A stretch of DNA of 5,303 nt. Source: Candidatus Nesterenkonia stercoripullorum (GTDB taxonomy: Bacteria > Actinomycetota > Actinomycetes > Actinomycetales > Micrococcaceae). Where the stretch lies: NCBI GenBank assembly GCA_019114115.1, contig DXGD01000266.1, forward strand, positions 1 to 5,303, in the 5' to 3' direction. Positions 4,842 to 5,303 of the stretch are shown here, piece by piece. The position numbers and the translations under genes were made by a program. Position 1 is the first letter of the stretch. Each line of letters starts with the position of its first letter. The notes under the pieces are model-generated. The model was not told where the DNA came from. It saw only the letters and a program-made list of their open reading frames with translations, and ran no database searches.

Positions 4842-5303
4842 TCAGGCGGCGCCTAAGCGCACCTCAATCTGACGCGCTCCTTCACGAAGCATCTCCGCCA
4901 GCTCAGCGAAGCGCGACTCCGGCAGGCGGAAGGCCGGGGCCGTCATCGCCACCGCCGCGACCACGCTTCCGGACGCATTGCGCACCGGCACGGCGAGGGC
5001 ATTGGTGCCCTCCTCCCACTCCGCGACGGCGGCCGCCCAGCCTCGACGCCGGACTGCCTCGAGATCTGCGGAGAGGGCGGCGCGATCCGTCATCGTGCTC
5101 GCCGTGAAGGCCTCCAGCGGCGCGGCGGTGAGTCGGTGCAGCTCGGCGGCGTCGTGGGCCAGCAGGACCTTGCCTGTGGAGGTGGCGTGCAGCGGGCCGC
5201 GCTGACCCACATACTGCCGGGCCACGCCGATCATCCGCTCGCCGGCGGCCTGCGTGATCGTGACCGCGTAACCGCTGTCCAGGACAGCCACATTGACCGT
5301 CTC
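4842..5303 (-). CDS. IclR-family transcriptional regulator, C-terminal effector-binding domain (5' end outside window)
   Basis: The 153 visible residues are an IclR effector domain. They begin with ETVNVAVLDSG at the right edge, followed by PLHATSTGKVLLA (37-49 of the visible part), then RRRGWAAAVAEWEEGTNALA (85-104), PVRNASGSVVAAVAM and TAPAFRL. This order is characteristic of the family's ligand-binding, dimerising half. The N-terminal winged helix-turn-helix (normally about 80-100 residues) must lie past 5303, since the frame is open to the edge; the GTG at 5291 is inside the domain and is not the start. The stop is TGA at 4842-4844. It lies 127 bp upstream of the oxidase gene in the same direction, so it could regulate that gene and perhaps sox-purU. 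Its ligand is unknown; dimethylglycine, sarcosine or betaine would fit the context (inference). Confidence 0.9.
   Translation of the reverse strand, partial: ETVNVAVLDSGYAVTITQAAGERMIGVARQYVGQRGPLHATSTGKVLLAHDAAELHRLTAAPLEAFTASTMTDRAALSADLEAVRRRGWAAAVAEWEEGTNALAVPVRNASGSVVAAVAMTAPAFRLPESRFAELAEMLREGARQIEVRLGAA

Noticed and set aside
5289..5291. GTG as the start of the IclR gene
   Set aside because: The frame stays open to the window edge, and the residues before this GTG (ETVN) belong to the conserved effector domain, so the gene starts outside the window.

Overview
The window is GC-rich throughout, with strong GC preference at third codon positions and GTG used as a start or candidate start. 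Together with the gene content this suggests a high-GC actinobacterium, probably of the Micrococcales (Arthrobacter/Nesterenkonia-like). The genus is an inference from remembered protein similarity and was not searched.

Left part (1-1736, + strand): the end of a heterotetrameric sarcosine oxidase operon. The first reading frame is already open at the left edge. It begins with what looks like the last ~22 residues of SoxA (alpha subunit), runs without a stop through a Pro/Gly/Ala-rich linker of about 50 residues, and continues as the complete SoxG (gamma subunit) domain, ending at 812. A 66-bp gap holding a very strong GC hairpin separates it from purU (formyltetrahydrofolate deformylase, 879-1736). 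The order soxA-soxG-purU matches the known actinobacterial glyA-soxBDAG-purU operons.

Middle (1737-2008): a 272-bp non-coding zone between convergent genes. It is filled with inverted repeats (1737-1792, 1904-1930, 1935-1968) and a 19-bp tandem repeat. It very probably terminates transcription from both sides.

Right part (2009-5303, - strand): a 901-codon FAD- and folate-dependent demethylating oxidase/dehydrogenase closely resembling Arthrobacter globiformis dimethylglycine oxidase. Its 127-bp upstream region carries a candidate promoter and a 21-bp inverted repeat. Upstream of that, in the same direction, is the C-terminal effector domain of an IclR-family regulator whose start lies beyond the right edge.

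The genes form a glycine-betaine degradation module. Dimethylglycine is demethylated to sarcosine and sarcosine to glycine, and both enzymes load the released carbon onto tetrahydrofolate. PurU then hydrolyses surplus 10-formyl-THF to formate and regenerates THF. The IclR protein is a plausible local regulator.

The most unusual features are the apparent in-frame SoxA-SoxG fusion and the low-complexity Gly/Ala/Asp/Ser segments inserted in the oxidase. The sequence shows no mobile element, CRISPR array, RNA gene or clearly novel multi-gene system.
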